DNA from: Paulinella micropora
Lineage: Eukaryota > Cercozoa > Imbricatea > Euglyphida > Paulinellidae
Direction of reading: 5' to 3'
DNA: 64,000 bases
NCBI GenBank assembly: GCA_019918135.1
Contig: WBZZ01000886.1
Coordinates: 62,001-126,000, forward strand
Position 1 is the first letter of the stretch. Every line of letters starts with the position of its first letter. The notes beneath the pieces are model-generated. The model ran no database searches. It was not told the origin of the DNA and saw only the letters and a program-made list of their open reading frames with translations. Made by a program: the position numbers and the translations under genes. Of the stretch, positions 1 through 8,300 are shown piece by piece.

Positions 1-157
1 AAGCTGCGATGGTTGAGGCGCGCGATCAAGGCGTTGCATTGTTCGGGCAGCGGGCTGGTCAGGGCGCAGTGCCCCAGCAGAACCGTGGGGATGCGTTTTT
101 GCTGGCCGCCGTGAGGAGCGGCCGGCAGGTTGGGCTGATGTTTTCTGTCGACGTAGA

Positions 158-1138
158 CTAGCGCGCTGCCCGCCTGCATAAAAGTCGCCTGCTCGCGCTC
201 CCACAGCGTGGGGTCGCGCGAGGAGCCTCTGCCCGGTCGCTGGAGTTGCCTCCGCTGCCACGGTACAGTTTGGTGCGGAACTCTGCCACGAAGCGTGGCT
301 GGTCCAGAGGAGGTATGTCCCGGCGAGACGCGAGTGTGAAGCCGTAGCTGGGCCAGTAGAGCACGTAGAAAAAGAAGTTGTACGAAACTACACGCAGCGC
401 GTCGGCGCGTCCTGGGCCTCTACGACAGATTTGCTGGTAGAACTCGCTTTGCTCTCGTTCCTGCCGAGCATCGTCGGTAATTTGCGGCGTGCTGCTCTCG
501 GCCTCGTCGAGTGTGGGTAGGAAGTGCTTTTTGGACAGGAGAAGGAAACTGGACCGACAGGGGGTAGCAGATTTTTTCTCCCTGAAGAGCAGCGTGTGTG
601 TCCAAGCCGTCGCCTGGAAACGATTGCGTGTCCTGACCAGGCCGAGCTCGCTCTCGAGCCTGGCCGCCAGGTTGGGTGCTATGTTGGCGCACACGATCGC
701 ACGCAAGGCGCGCTGCTGCTCCTTGGTGCGCGCCAGGGCCTGCACCAGGAACGCAGTTACCAAGGGCCCCAGCCGGTCTTCGCCGTTGTCCCAGAACGCC
801 ACCAGGCAGTTGGGCTCAAGCTTGAGCTCGGCCGGCCAAGGCTGGCCCAGGACCCACAACCGGCCTAGGCTGGGCGGCAGCCCCGCTTCTCCCCAGCTCT
901 CGGCGCTGTAGGCTGCTGCAACCAACTGCGTGCAGCCGCTCTCCTTGTAAGCCTCTTGCAACTCCCGGCCCGGGCTGGAGGGAGGAGCCGCGCCCAGCCC
1001 GCCCAGCCCGCGCAGCGGGCTGGTGATCTCTCGTAGAACTGGTCGCAGCCACAATGAGTTACAGTAGAAATAAGATCGGGGTCTTGATGATGTCAGGATG
1101 TCTCCTGCATTAGCCGTGAGGCCCCCGTTTTTAGACAT
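158..1138 (-). CDS. Unrecognised viral-block protein, near left edge
   Basis: An open frame of about 326 residues if started at the methionine at 1138 (MSKNGGLTANAG). The frame is open further upstream, but that part is GA repeat and overlaps the promoter of the gene transcribed the other way at 1341. The protein has a hydrophobic aromatic stretch late in the chain (SYNFFFYVLYWPSYGF) and no motif I can assign. Coding-like sequence on the same strand continues to the left edge of the window, so the gene is probably longer and may be broken once. It carries one of the dispersed GC hairpins (1004-1022) within its coding sequence. Function unknown. Confidence 0.5.
   Translation of the reverse strand: MSKNGGLTANAGDILTSSRPRSYFYCNSLWLRPVLREITSPLRGLGGLGAAPPSSPGRELQEAYKESGCTQLVAAAYSAESWGEAGLPPSLGRLWVLGQPWPAELKLEPNCLVAFWDNGEDRLGPLVTAFLVQALARTKEQQRALRAIVCANIAPNLAARLESELGLVRTRNRFQATAWTHTLLFREKKSATPCRSSFLLLSKKHFLPTLDEAESSTPQITDDARQEREQSEFYQQICRRGPGRADALRVVSYNFFFYVLYWPSYGFTLASRRDIPPLDQPRFVAEFRTKLYRGSGGNSSDRAEAPRATPRCGSASRRLLCRRAAR
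1004..1022. repeat. GC mini-hairpin CAGCCCGC-loop-GCGGGCTG
   Basis: A perfect 8 bp inverted repeat with a 3 nt loop, CAGCCCGCGCAGCGGGCTG. The identical 19 bp word occurs again at 4543-4561. Loop variants lie at 7139-7158 (loop GCAA) and 8033-8052 (loop TTGC, the same element in the opposite orientation). An imperfect copy is at 5001-5018. The first two and the imperfect copy sit inside coding sequence, the other two between genes. Confidence 0.75.
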
Positions 1139-1307
1139 TAATTTCTTTTCAATACAAGGAAAAAAAAGCCAAAGAAAAAGAAACATCCGCCCCAGCAGCA
1201 GCTGCTGGGGGGAAATCGGCGGAGCACAGGGGGGGGACGGAGGGGAGGGGAGCGGCCGTGTTGCCCTTCTTCTCTCATCTCTTCCCTGGCTAGTAAAGGT
1301 TAAGGAG

Positions 1308-1340
<33 letters not shown>

Positions 1341-1341
<1 letters not shown>

Positions 1342-2513
1342 TGGCGGTCAGAGTTCTAACCGCGATGGTCATGACATTTGCCGCCGTGGTAGTGAGCACA
1401 GCCGTGTGGGAGGAAGCCAATAGGTACACCTGCCCCAAGATTCTGAGTGGGTGGCTGGAAAAGTGCCGGGGTTGTGGAGACAGGCCATTTGCGTGCGTGC
1501 ACCAGGTGGCGATCCTGGGGCAGGAGCCGCCCGATCGTGTAGTCGAGCTGTGGAACTATTCCTTGTCGTTTTCCGCGTTGCTACCCCACGCGCAACACCT
1601 GCTCTGGCCGCACCAGCAGATCAGTTGCTTGATCTTTACCGCGTACCGCGAGTTCCACCAGTTTTATGGACTGCTAGGTGACTCGCCAGTGCACAAGAGG
1701 GCGGTAGCGGGGCTGGTGCTGCTGCACCACTGCGGAGGGGTGTATGCCGATCTGGGGCTGGAGCTATTACAAAACTCAACGTGGCCGTCGTCGCGGGGGC
1801 AGTTCCCGTTGCCAGCACCGGAGCCGGAAGAGGACGGCAGCTATCTGCCGGCCAGCTACTTTTTGTCGGAGCTGCCGGTGTTGATGGCGGCCCACCCGCA
1901 GCGCGTGGGCATGCCGTACCTAGTGCTGCTGCGCTACATGTCGTCCTTGGCGCTGCCCTGGCACGACAGGATTTGGAGCGCCAATTTCTCGTTCTCGGAC
2001 CCGCTGGACGAACGCGAAGCTCTGGCCGATTCTTTGGCGCAGGTATTACGCGAGCAGAACCTCGACGACCCGTCGTCGGCCGCCGCGTCGTCGTCGTCGT
2101 CGACCGGCACAGAAGGCAGCCCGCGTCTGGCCCAGGCTTCGTGGGAGGGCGTGCACAAGGTTCAGGTGCTGGGCCAGACGGAGCGGCTGCACGTGCTCAA
2201 CACCAGCGAGTACCTGGAGGGCCCGCGCACCGAGTACCACGCGTCGTCCCGCGTCTGGGAGACGCCCGCCGCAGTGTTCTGGTGGCAAGAGGTCCTCCGT
2301 TGGTTGCTATTGGTGTTGGTGGCGTGCATGCTGCTGTGCACGGCGAATCAGTGCACGCGCCAGGGCGCGCTGAGCTGCCCCTGCGGCTGGCGCCTGCACG
2401 CGACACGCGGCACCAAGAGCTACGTGCCGTTTGAGCCGTCGACAGACAGCGCAGGGGGTTTCATGGAAGACTCTACTCTTGAGTGCAGCCAAGACTTGGC
2501 TACAAGAGGTTGA
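1341..2513 (+). CDS. GT32-like membrane-anchored glycosyltransferase
   Basis: A 390-residue protein started at the ATG at 1341, directly after a GA-repeat leader. The first 25 residues are hydrophobic and look like a signal peptide or anchor. Around residues 120-140 it reads LLHHCGGVYADLGLE, which matches the GGxYxDxD segment of the GT32 (OCH1/DXD sugar transferase) family. A conserved-looking AAHPQRVG segment follows, as expected for the acceptor-side motif. There are N-glycosylation sequons (NYS, NST, NFS) and a C-terminal membrane helix near residue 320 (LRWLLLVLVACMLLC) followed by a cytoplasmic tail. It probably acts in or near the Golgi on glycans. The fold assignment is by motif only, and activity is uncertain. 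Confidence 0.55.
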
Positions 2514-2655
2514 CAAAGACTTTCTTCCCGTTTGTTTAGGTATTCGTATCTTTTTCTTTTTTCCTTCCTGTAACATTTATCTGTAGGGCAAGCTGGACCC
2601 TTTTCTTTGTAATTCTCAACGTGTACGAAGATCTTTTTTAATGTTGAGCAAGGGC

Positions 2656-3141
2656 TCAGACCTCTTCGAGCCCTTGAAGGTCTGCTTGCGCTGGCCTTGT
2701 CTTTATACCTATAACTGCCTCTGCCTCGTTGGAAAGAACACGAAATTCGTCAATCTTTGTAACTCGGGTCCACTCCTGCAGCAGATTGATCGCATCTATT
2801 AAAGGATTTTGTTCTTTATTTGGTTTCGTGCCTATGGTGGTATCCATAAACTCGCAAAGAGCCTTCTCAAACACGTCTGTAGAAGACTCCTGGTCGCTAC
2901 GTGTGGTTTTATTCCGACTGATACCAGCCAAGAGAATCGCGAAAAGGGGCCACTGCAGTGAGGCATTCGCATTGATGTATTTATCGTTGTCTTTGCATTC
3001 GCAAACTTTGTAACGCGCTAATAAGAAGGCACCGTTCAGAGCCTCCTTTTCCTGCTCCTGCTCCTTTTCCTCCTTTTCTTTTTCAGTAGGCTTCCCAGCA
3101 GCCGGCTTGGCTTCCCGGTCTTGCGGGGGCTGTGCCTTCAA
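2656..3141 (-). CDS. Unrecognised ORF next to the myristoylated protein gene
   Basis: An open frame of about 160 residues with no good ATG at its head. It starts with a charged K/E-rich linker (EKEKEEKEQEQEKE) and then a globular part containing KVCECKDNDKY and QWPLFAILLAGISR. It lies immediately downstream of the gene at 3148-3807 on the same strand and in register with it. The two may therefore be parts of one locus that is now broken, or a short second gene. A TTTAAT (ATTAAA on the coding strand) at about 2636-2641 fits its 3' end. No family recognised. Confidence 0.45.
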   Translation of the reverse strand: MKAQPPQDREAKPAAGKPTEKEKEEKEQEQEKEALNGAFLLARYKVCECKDNDKYINANASLQWPLFAILLAGISRNKTTRSDQESSTDVFEKALCEFMDTTIGTKPNKEQNPLIDAINLLQEWTRVTKIDEFRVLSNEAEAVIGIKTRPAQADLQGLEEV

Positions 3142-3147
3142 CGATAT

Positions 3148-3807
3148 CTAGACCAGGAATTCGCCAGAAACACTTTCGAGTGCTATAGAATGGCCTGACG
3201 AACGCCTGAGCAACTCTGCCAAGGACACCGCCGTCGACCAAAGTGCGCTCAGCATAATAGGGAGCATCTGCTCATTCTTGGATTCAATGTGCCAAAACTT
3301 CTGTCCGTCCTCCATAGGCAGATCTTCGTCCAGCTCAAAGCCAACCATTAACTGCTGCTGCTCTGCTTCCGTGCGAATAAGTGCCCAGTCATAAGGAAGC
3401 AACGCGCGCTCCCGCATGACCGGGCTTGTAACATCCTTAAAAGTCCAGTGGCAATTTTTTAGGGAGTCAAAGTACTCGTCAGCGGTCCCCCCCTGAGTTA
3501 CGAGTATCATATCTACAGGCCTTTTCCCAGTCGTACTGTTTCCGTTGCGACAAACGAAATTGTCGGAATGTTTGAACGTGACGGTGATATGCCGAGACTT
3601 CTGTAGTATGTGCATCGCGGTTTTGCCACTAGCTGGTGGTTTCCATTTGAAATAGGTTGCGAACTTTGTTACTGCCTCAGACGGATTTTCAAACGCCATC
3701 CAATGTTGCTCTGCTGGAGAGCTTTTGTCATCCAATAAGTCACTTTGTTCTTGTTGATCGGTTGCTTTGTGTGGCTTTCCGGAGCTCTTGGAATTCTTGG
3801 CACCCAT
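3148..3807 (-). CDS. Putative N-myristoylated protein
   Basis: A 219-residue protein from a clear ATG at 3807. Its N terminus MGAKNSKSSGKP is a textbook N-myristoylation signal (Gly2, Ser6, basic residues following), so it probably binds the inner face of a membrane. The rest is globular (for example VDMILVTQGGTADEYF and HWTFKDVTSP) with no catalytic motif I recognise. A myristoylated membrane-associated virion or egress protein is a plausible role by analogy with herpesvirus and nucleocytovirus myristoylproteins, but that is inference. The promoter side faces the poly-C rich spacer at 3840-3960. Confidence 0.65.
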   Translation of the reverse strand: MGAKNSKSSGKPHKATDQQEQSDLLDDKSSPAEQHWMAFENPSEAVTKFATYFKWKPPASGKTAMHILQKSRHITVTFKHSDNFVCRNGNSTTGKRPVDMILVTQGGTADEYFDSLKNCHWTFKDVTSPVMRERALLPYDWALIRTEAEQQQLMVGFELDEDLPMEDGQKFWHIESKNEQMLPIMLSALWSTAVSLAELLRRSSGHSIALESVSGEFLV

Positions 3808-3992
3808 CTTTTCTCTTTTTTATATGAATTCCCCAAAGGAATGTGCTTGGCAGCCGCCACACTCCCTTCCCCCTGCCACCTCACCCCCCCCCTCCCTCAA
3901 CCCAGCCCAGCTCCTCTTCTCTCCCTTCCCTCCTCTCTCCCCCCCCCCTTTTTCTCTCTTCCCTGTGCTTTTTGTAGCATATATATTATATT

Positions 3993-5350
3993 CTAGGAGC
4001 AGCGTCTTCCGGCCCGGAGGATGTGTGCCCCGGCAGCGTTTACAAGCATGCGCGTGCTGGCTTGGGGGGCGGTCTGCTCCCCAGCGCAGACCGCGACGGC
4101 GTCAACGACGGCGTAAGCGTGCATGAGGCCGGGCGCGCCCACTAGCCGGGCGGAACAGAACAAAAAACACAGCCACGCTAGCAAGACGCCAGCTTGTGCA
4201 TGCGCGGGCTGGGCATGCCTCCCGGGCTCAGGCTGGGCAATGCTATGGTGGTGGAACATGCATGCAAGGCGTGGGTGAGCGTGCCAGTATGGTTTTATTA
4301 AAGTGGAAAAAACAGGGCCCAGCTCGGGCACGCGTGGGCAGTCGCCGGGTCGGGCTGGCAGAACCAGTGATCGGACCAGCTTAAGCAGCGGGGCGGCCAC
4401 CGCCGCCTGGTGGTTGGGCAGGCACCAGGCCGTGTAGTAGCGCCAAAAACCGGGGTGCGTCCGCAGCACGCGCCTGCTCAGGAACCTCCACGCTAACTCA
4501 ACTCGGGGGGCATGCCCCCCGCGCCCCCCCTTCTCTCCCAGCCAGCCCGCGCAGCGGGCTGCGAGGTGCTCGAGCAGCGCCGGCGGCGAGCAGCACGACA
4601 GGTACAGGATCATGGCGTCGATCGCTACCTGGCGCTCCCCGGGCCCGACGCACAACTCGACGAGCGTGTTCTCGCCCGCATCCGTCACGGACGCGCGCAC
4701 GGGACGGCCGTCGTCCTCCGTCAGGTCCAGCAACACGTTGGCTGGCGATAGGTCCAGGCAGAACAGCCCCCCGTCGACTAGCTTGCCCAGGCAGTCCTGC
4801 AAACACTCCCAAAACCGCCCCCAATCTAGTACTGGCCCGTCCGCGCCATCTTCCAACAGCAGCAGCTGGGCCAGCGACGTCGTAAAGCCCTCCAGAAACA
4901 AGGCGCTGGGGCAGCGCGCGCCGGGCTGCGCGCAGGCCTCCAGTGCCCTTTGCAGCCCGGGGGGCATGCCCCCCGCGCCCCCCCTTCCGGGGGGCATGCC
5001 CAGCCCGCTGCGCGGCTGGATGGAGCAAAGGGGGGCGGGGGGGCATGCCCCCCGGGCGCATGCGCGGGCTGGAGAGCCTGACGCACCCCCCCTGCGTTTA
5101 GCCGCCAGACCGCCAGCAGGCGCGGGCCCGCGCCTAGGTTCTGCAGGCGCCTGTACCCTCGCGCCTGGTCCCCCCGCGGGTCACAAGTCACTTTGCAAAC
5201 CACGCCGCTGCACAAGGGGTCGCGAAACACGTGTCCCTGCCGGCCACTCCCGACCCACTCCCAGCCGCGCAACCGCTCGCACAGCAGCCGCGTCTGCTCC
5301 GCGTCCAGCTCGGCCCGTTTGCGCGGGCTGAAAACATTCAAGTCGTTCAT
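3993..5350 (-). pseudogene. Protein kinase-like locus 2 (broken)
   Basis: From the ATG at 5350 the frame gives a kinase N-lobe: a glycine-rich loop (VGSGRQGHVF) followed by VVCKVT with the expected ATP-binding lysine, then GAGPRLLAV. Further along the locus comes a catalytic-loop segment CLDLSPANVLLD (the DLxxxN pattern), followed by a C-lobe ending near RTHPGFWRYYTAWCLP. The locus is interrupted and looks broken at least once. Four copies of a GC palindrome lie inside it (see 4505-5052). It resembles kinase-like locus 1 at 14653-15947 in the glycine loop, the GxAPRLL segment and the C-lobe, so the two are probably paralogues. Confidence 0.55.
4505..5052. repeat. Dispersed GGGGGGCATGCCCCCC palindromes
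   Basis: The 16 bp palindrome GGGGGGCATGCCCCCC occurs at 4505-4520 and 4959-4974, in both cases followed by the same extension CGCGCCCCCCCTTC. A shortened copy lies at 4988-5000 and another at about 5037-5052. All are within kinase-like locus 2. The same segment also holds two of the CAGCCCGC hairpins (4543-4561, 5001-5018). Identical extended units suggest the repeats are copied, not random. Confidence 0.7.
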
Positions 5351-5590
5351 GTCGGCTTTCCGTGCCCCTGTTTTGATTACTATTTGTTTTTTTTAGCCAA
5401 GAGGAGGGGGAGAAAGGAGCGGGGGGGGGGGGAATGCAGGAAGAAAGAGGAGAGAAGGGGGGGGAGGGGGGAGAGGGGAAGCGGCATGTTCCATCTTCCC
5501 CCCTCCATCCTCCCCCTCCAGCCAGCCCCGCGCGAGAGCTGTCTATTTCTAGAAAAAAAAAGCAACGGGCGTTGGCGTGGGAGTAGTAAA

Positions 5591-6472
5591 ATGGGAAGTG
5601 AGGAGGAACCGCTCATGCTAGCCTTGGCTTCGACACCACCGATAACAGGTGACGAAGCCACGAGATATGTCGGCGTGCACACGACCTATTACTGGTATAG
5701 CTCAGAGGCCGGCGGCGAGGGGCTTCGGGAAATGCATGCGTGCATAAACACGCCCACCCCCTTATCTCTGAGTGTGCAAGCCGGCGGCTATGACTCTGAA
5801 AATGACTGCTTCTGCATTATCGAGAATTTAATCATCAACCAGGGCTTGGCGTTAGCCCAACTGCAGAACTCGCTGGCAGAGCACAGTACTTGTCTGCAAG
5901 CAAGCCCTGGGCCGGCCCATGATTCCGAGAAGAAGAAACAAAAAAAGCAAAGGCGTGCCGAGAGGCGCGTAAAAAAACAATTGCAACACGTAGAAGCCTT
6001 GAAGCAGGAGCTCGAGCAGTGGCGCAGAAAGGCCCTGGCAGTGCGCCAAAAAGAGGCCGGACCTGCCTTTCACAAGCAGATGCACGAGAACATGGAAGCT
6101 CTGCAGGATAGCTACACCAAACTCGGGGGCCAGCCCGACGAAGATGTCCAAGGCTTTATGGAAGGGCTCAAGCACTGGGAAACAACCCTAGATCCCCCCC
6201 CTAAACTTACCGTCGACATTCTTCGGGACAAGTTACTGCTTTTTGGCTGGGCTAGTGCAGGCTCTGCTACCGGGCTAGAACAATCTTTCCTGAGATCTCT
6301 ACTGGAAGTTTTACTCCTTCTGGAAGCCATGAACCCCTATCTCATGGGAAAAGAAGAAGACCGTCAAAACGCGATCGAGTTGGTCCAGGCCGCAAGCGGC
6401 CTGGAGAGAGAGAAAGGGGGAGGGGGGGAGGGACATAAGAAACTCGACCAGGGCTGCGACAACAGATTTTAA
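5591..6472 (+). CDS. Coiled-coil protein, function unknown
   Basis: A 293-residue protein from ATG 5591 to TAA 6470-6472. Residues about 115-165 are strongly basic and then heptad-like (KKKQKKQRRAERRVKKQ, HVEALKQELEQW), predicting a long coiled coil. A central globular part (HENMEALQDSYTKL, DEDVQGFMEGLKHW) and a hydrophobic helix (FLRSLLEVLLLLEAM) follow. Near its end the coding sequence runs through the hairpin CCAGGCCGCAAGCGGCCTGG (6385-6404), which recurs at 31658-31675. It is divergent from kinase-like locus 2 (240 bp between starts) and converges with the gene at 6490-7017, with only 17 bp between the ends. No family recognised. Confidence 0.65.
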   Translation: MGSEEEPLMLALASTPPITGDEATRYVGVHTTYYWYSSEAGGEGLREMHACINTPTPLSLSVQAGGYDSENDCFCIIENLIINQGLALAQLQNSLAEHSTCLQASPGPAHDSEKKKQKKQRRAERRVKKQLQHVEALKQELEQWRRKALAVRQKEAGPAFHKQMHENMEALQDSYTKLGGQPDEDVQGFMEGLKHWETTLDPPPKLTVDILRDKLLLFGWASAGSATGLEQSFLRSLLEVLLLLEAMNPYLMGKEEDRQNAIELVQAASGLEREKGGGGEGHKKLDQGCDNRF

Positions 6473-6489
6473 TGAAAGACGGTTTTTGT

Positions 6490-7017
6490 TTATGTACCTC
6501 GACCCGACGAGAATGAATATTCGTTGGGGCTTTTCCCGGGTCGAGCCGGGTTTTTGGTTCGCACTAGTTTGCACGGAAGTGGCGACGGCATGACAGGTGT
6601 CACGCATTCCTGTTCCGACGTTAGTAAGCTCAAGAGATGCGGTTGGACACCTTGGCGGCTATGTAGCGCCAAGCATTCCCATTCCAACGGTGGCAAGCTC
6701 TTGGAAGGAGATGCTATTGGAAAACGCCTTGGTGGAAGATCCGTCAAAGGGCGACAAAAGCTTGGAGCTTTAGGACTGCGAGGACAGCCTTGGAACTCGT
6801 ATGGTGGCGCTTGCGAGATTGATAAGGAATCAAGGTTTTTTAGTGCGCGCAGTTTCTGGCTGACAAGTGCAACCACCAGCTGTGTAACGGGCTGGCAGTC
6901 GTCGTCGTCGTCGTCGTCGTCATGATCCTTCGAGCCCATCTCACCTTCGTCGGGTTCTGCTTCAGCATGGCTCTTAGCAAGCTGAGCAGAGCCGAGTTTC
7001 TTCTGGACGCGTTGCAT
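6490..7017 (-). CDS. Acidic-tract protein with LPCKLVRT segment
   Basis: A 175-residue protein from ATG 7017. It has a run of eight aspartates after residue 30 (a GTC microsatellite in the DNA), then a Ser/Pro-rich body. Near the C terminus it reads LPCKLVRTKNPARP. Almost the same peptide (LPCKLVRTRNPSRP) is encoded around 9240-9300 in the 8301-11076 locus, and the DNA around the two is similar, so a segment has been duplicated between them. A TTTAAT at 6467-6472 supplies its 3' ATTAAA signal inside the end of the convergent gene. Function unknown. Confidence 0.6.
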   Translation of the reverse strand: MQRVQKKLGSAQLAKSHAEAEPDEGEMGSKDHDDDDDDDDCQPVTQLVVALVSQKLRALKNLDSLSISQAPPYEFQGCPRSPKAPSFCRPLTDLPPRRFPIASPSKSLPPLEWECLALHSRQGVQPHLLSLLTSEQECVTPVMPSPLPCKLVRTKNPARPGKSPNEYSFSSGRGT

Positions 7018-7138
7018 CCTTTACTTCTCTTTGTATATCCCTGCCAAGTTTAAAAAAAAAGAAATTTCAAGACGACTAATTCAATCAGAAATAAATTTAA
7101 TAAAAAAAGTCAAACCGCTGGAGACGCTTACCTCTGCT

Positions 7139-7158
7139 CAGCCCGCGCAAGCGGGCTG
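7139..7158. repeat. GC mini-hairpin, GCAA loop
   Basis: CAGCCCGC and GCGGGCTG arms of 8 bp around a GCAA loop, placed just beyond the 3' end of the gene at 7159-7722. Its inverse (loop TTGC) lies 875 bp away at 8033-8052, so the two flank that gene and its leader in opposite orientation. Confidence 0.75.
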
Positions 7159-7722
7159 TTAAAAGTCTAGTTTACGACCGCTCCTTCCAGCGGCTGCCGA
7201 AGCAGACGACATCTGCTTCGGCAGAGGAGTAATGCAATTGTCATAGGGGCGTTCATCGATGCGCCGCCTGGCAAGTGCGTAACTTATCAACACCAGGCTG
7301 TTGTTCACGCGCCAAATGTCTCTCTCTACGTGCGTCGCCTTTGGGTCTTCTGCGCGCACTGTTCCTTCCTTGGACCCGACCCACTCTGTCAGAGCACGTG
7401 GCCTGGGGGCCACGTGCTCTTTGTATTGTCCTGAGCGTACCTGAGCCTTGATCTTGTCTAACACGCTAGAGACTCGCTCCAGGTCTTTGAGCAAGGCCGC
7501 ACTTGCGGCATCAGCCTCCGACGGAGGCGGTGTCGTGGCTAGAGGCTCCAGCCCACACAGCCGCGGGTCGTACGGGGGTACTGTGCCATAAGCGCGTGCA
7601 GGCTCAGACCCGACGACGACTGCTGTCGTCGGGTCTGAGTTGGGAGACAGCTCGTGTGCGGGCGGCTCGCTCTCGACCTTGAGCTTCTTGGGAGAAGGCT
7701 CCTCGAAATCCATCGTCGTCAT
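7159..7722 (-). CDS. Small putative nuclear protein
   Basis: Started at ATG 7722 (MTTMDFEEPSPKK) or at ATG 7713, giving about 187 residues. The frame is open further upstream, but that part is a low-complexity GA/CT leader. PSPKKLKVESE near the start resembles a classical monopartite nuclear localisation signal. A helical segment (LKDLERVSSVLDKIKAQV) and a C-terminal segment (RDIWRVNNSLVLISYALARRR) follow. The pyrimidine run and CTGCAG directly before the ATG look like a splice acceptor, so a 5' exon cannot be excluded. An ATTAAA equivalent lies at about 7096-7101. No family recognised. Confidence 0.6.
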   Translation of the reverse strand: MTTMDFEEPSPKKLKVESEPPAHELSPNSDPTTAVVVGSEPARAYGTVPPYDPRLCGLEPLATTPPPSEADAASAALLKDLERVSSVLDKIKAQVRSGQYKEHVAPRPRALTEWVGSKEGTVRAEDPKATHVERDIWRVNNSLVLISYALARRRIDERPYDNCITPLPKQMSSASAAAGRSGRKLDF

Positions 7723-8300
7723 CTGCAGCAAGAGAGAGAGACACAAGAGGGAGAGGGGGGGGGGAGGGCAAGGGGGGAGGGGCATGAGAGATAGACGCAC
7801 ACAAGAGAAAAAAAAGGGGACAGGGAGGGTCAGCGCACCCCCCCCCTCCTTCAAAAAACGCAAATCAAACAAATTGTGGCCTGGCAACGTGCAATGACCT
7901 TTGGGTGCTCCTTGTACAGGGGGGGGGTGCCCCCCCTATTGTACTAGGGGGGGGGCACCCCCCCCTATCTCTCTTTGGTGGTGGTGGGGGGGGCCCCCCC
8001 CCCCTCTTCCTGTATCTCTGCTAGGTGCTACACAGCCCGCTTGCGCGGGCTGGAGAGGGAGAGACACCCTGCCAAGTAAAACTCGGCAGGGAGTTTCAAG
8101 ATCGAAACTTCAAGATACCTAATTGTATCATAAACGAATTTTAATTAAAAAAAGTCAAGCTTACGACCGCTCCCCCTCTCTTCTAGGCCCCGCCGCGTCT
8201 CTGCTCCCCTGGCCCGTAGCTTCAGCAAGTTGTTAGCAAGTTTTCGATGCAGTTGCTTTAAGGGGAGAAGGAGAGGGAAAAGGAAATGTCATGAACGCCA
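7723..8300. other. Intergenic spacer with G/C palindromes
   Basis: No supported gene. The spacer holds a GA-rich leader, then three GC snap-back tracts of the type G(7-9)TGC(7) or G(9)CAC(8) between about 7917 and 8003, the CAGCCCGC hairpin with a TTGC loop at 8033-8052, and a TTTAAT/TTAATTAAA segment near 8140 that could serve as the 3' signal of the locus at 8301-11076. Confidence 0.6.
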
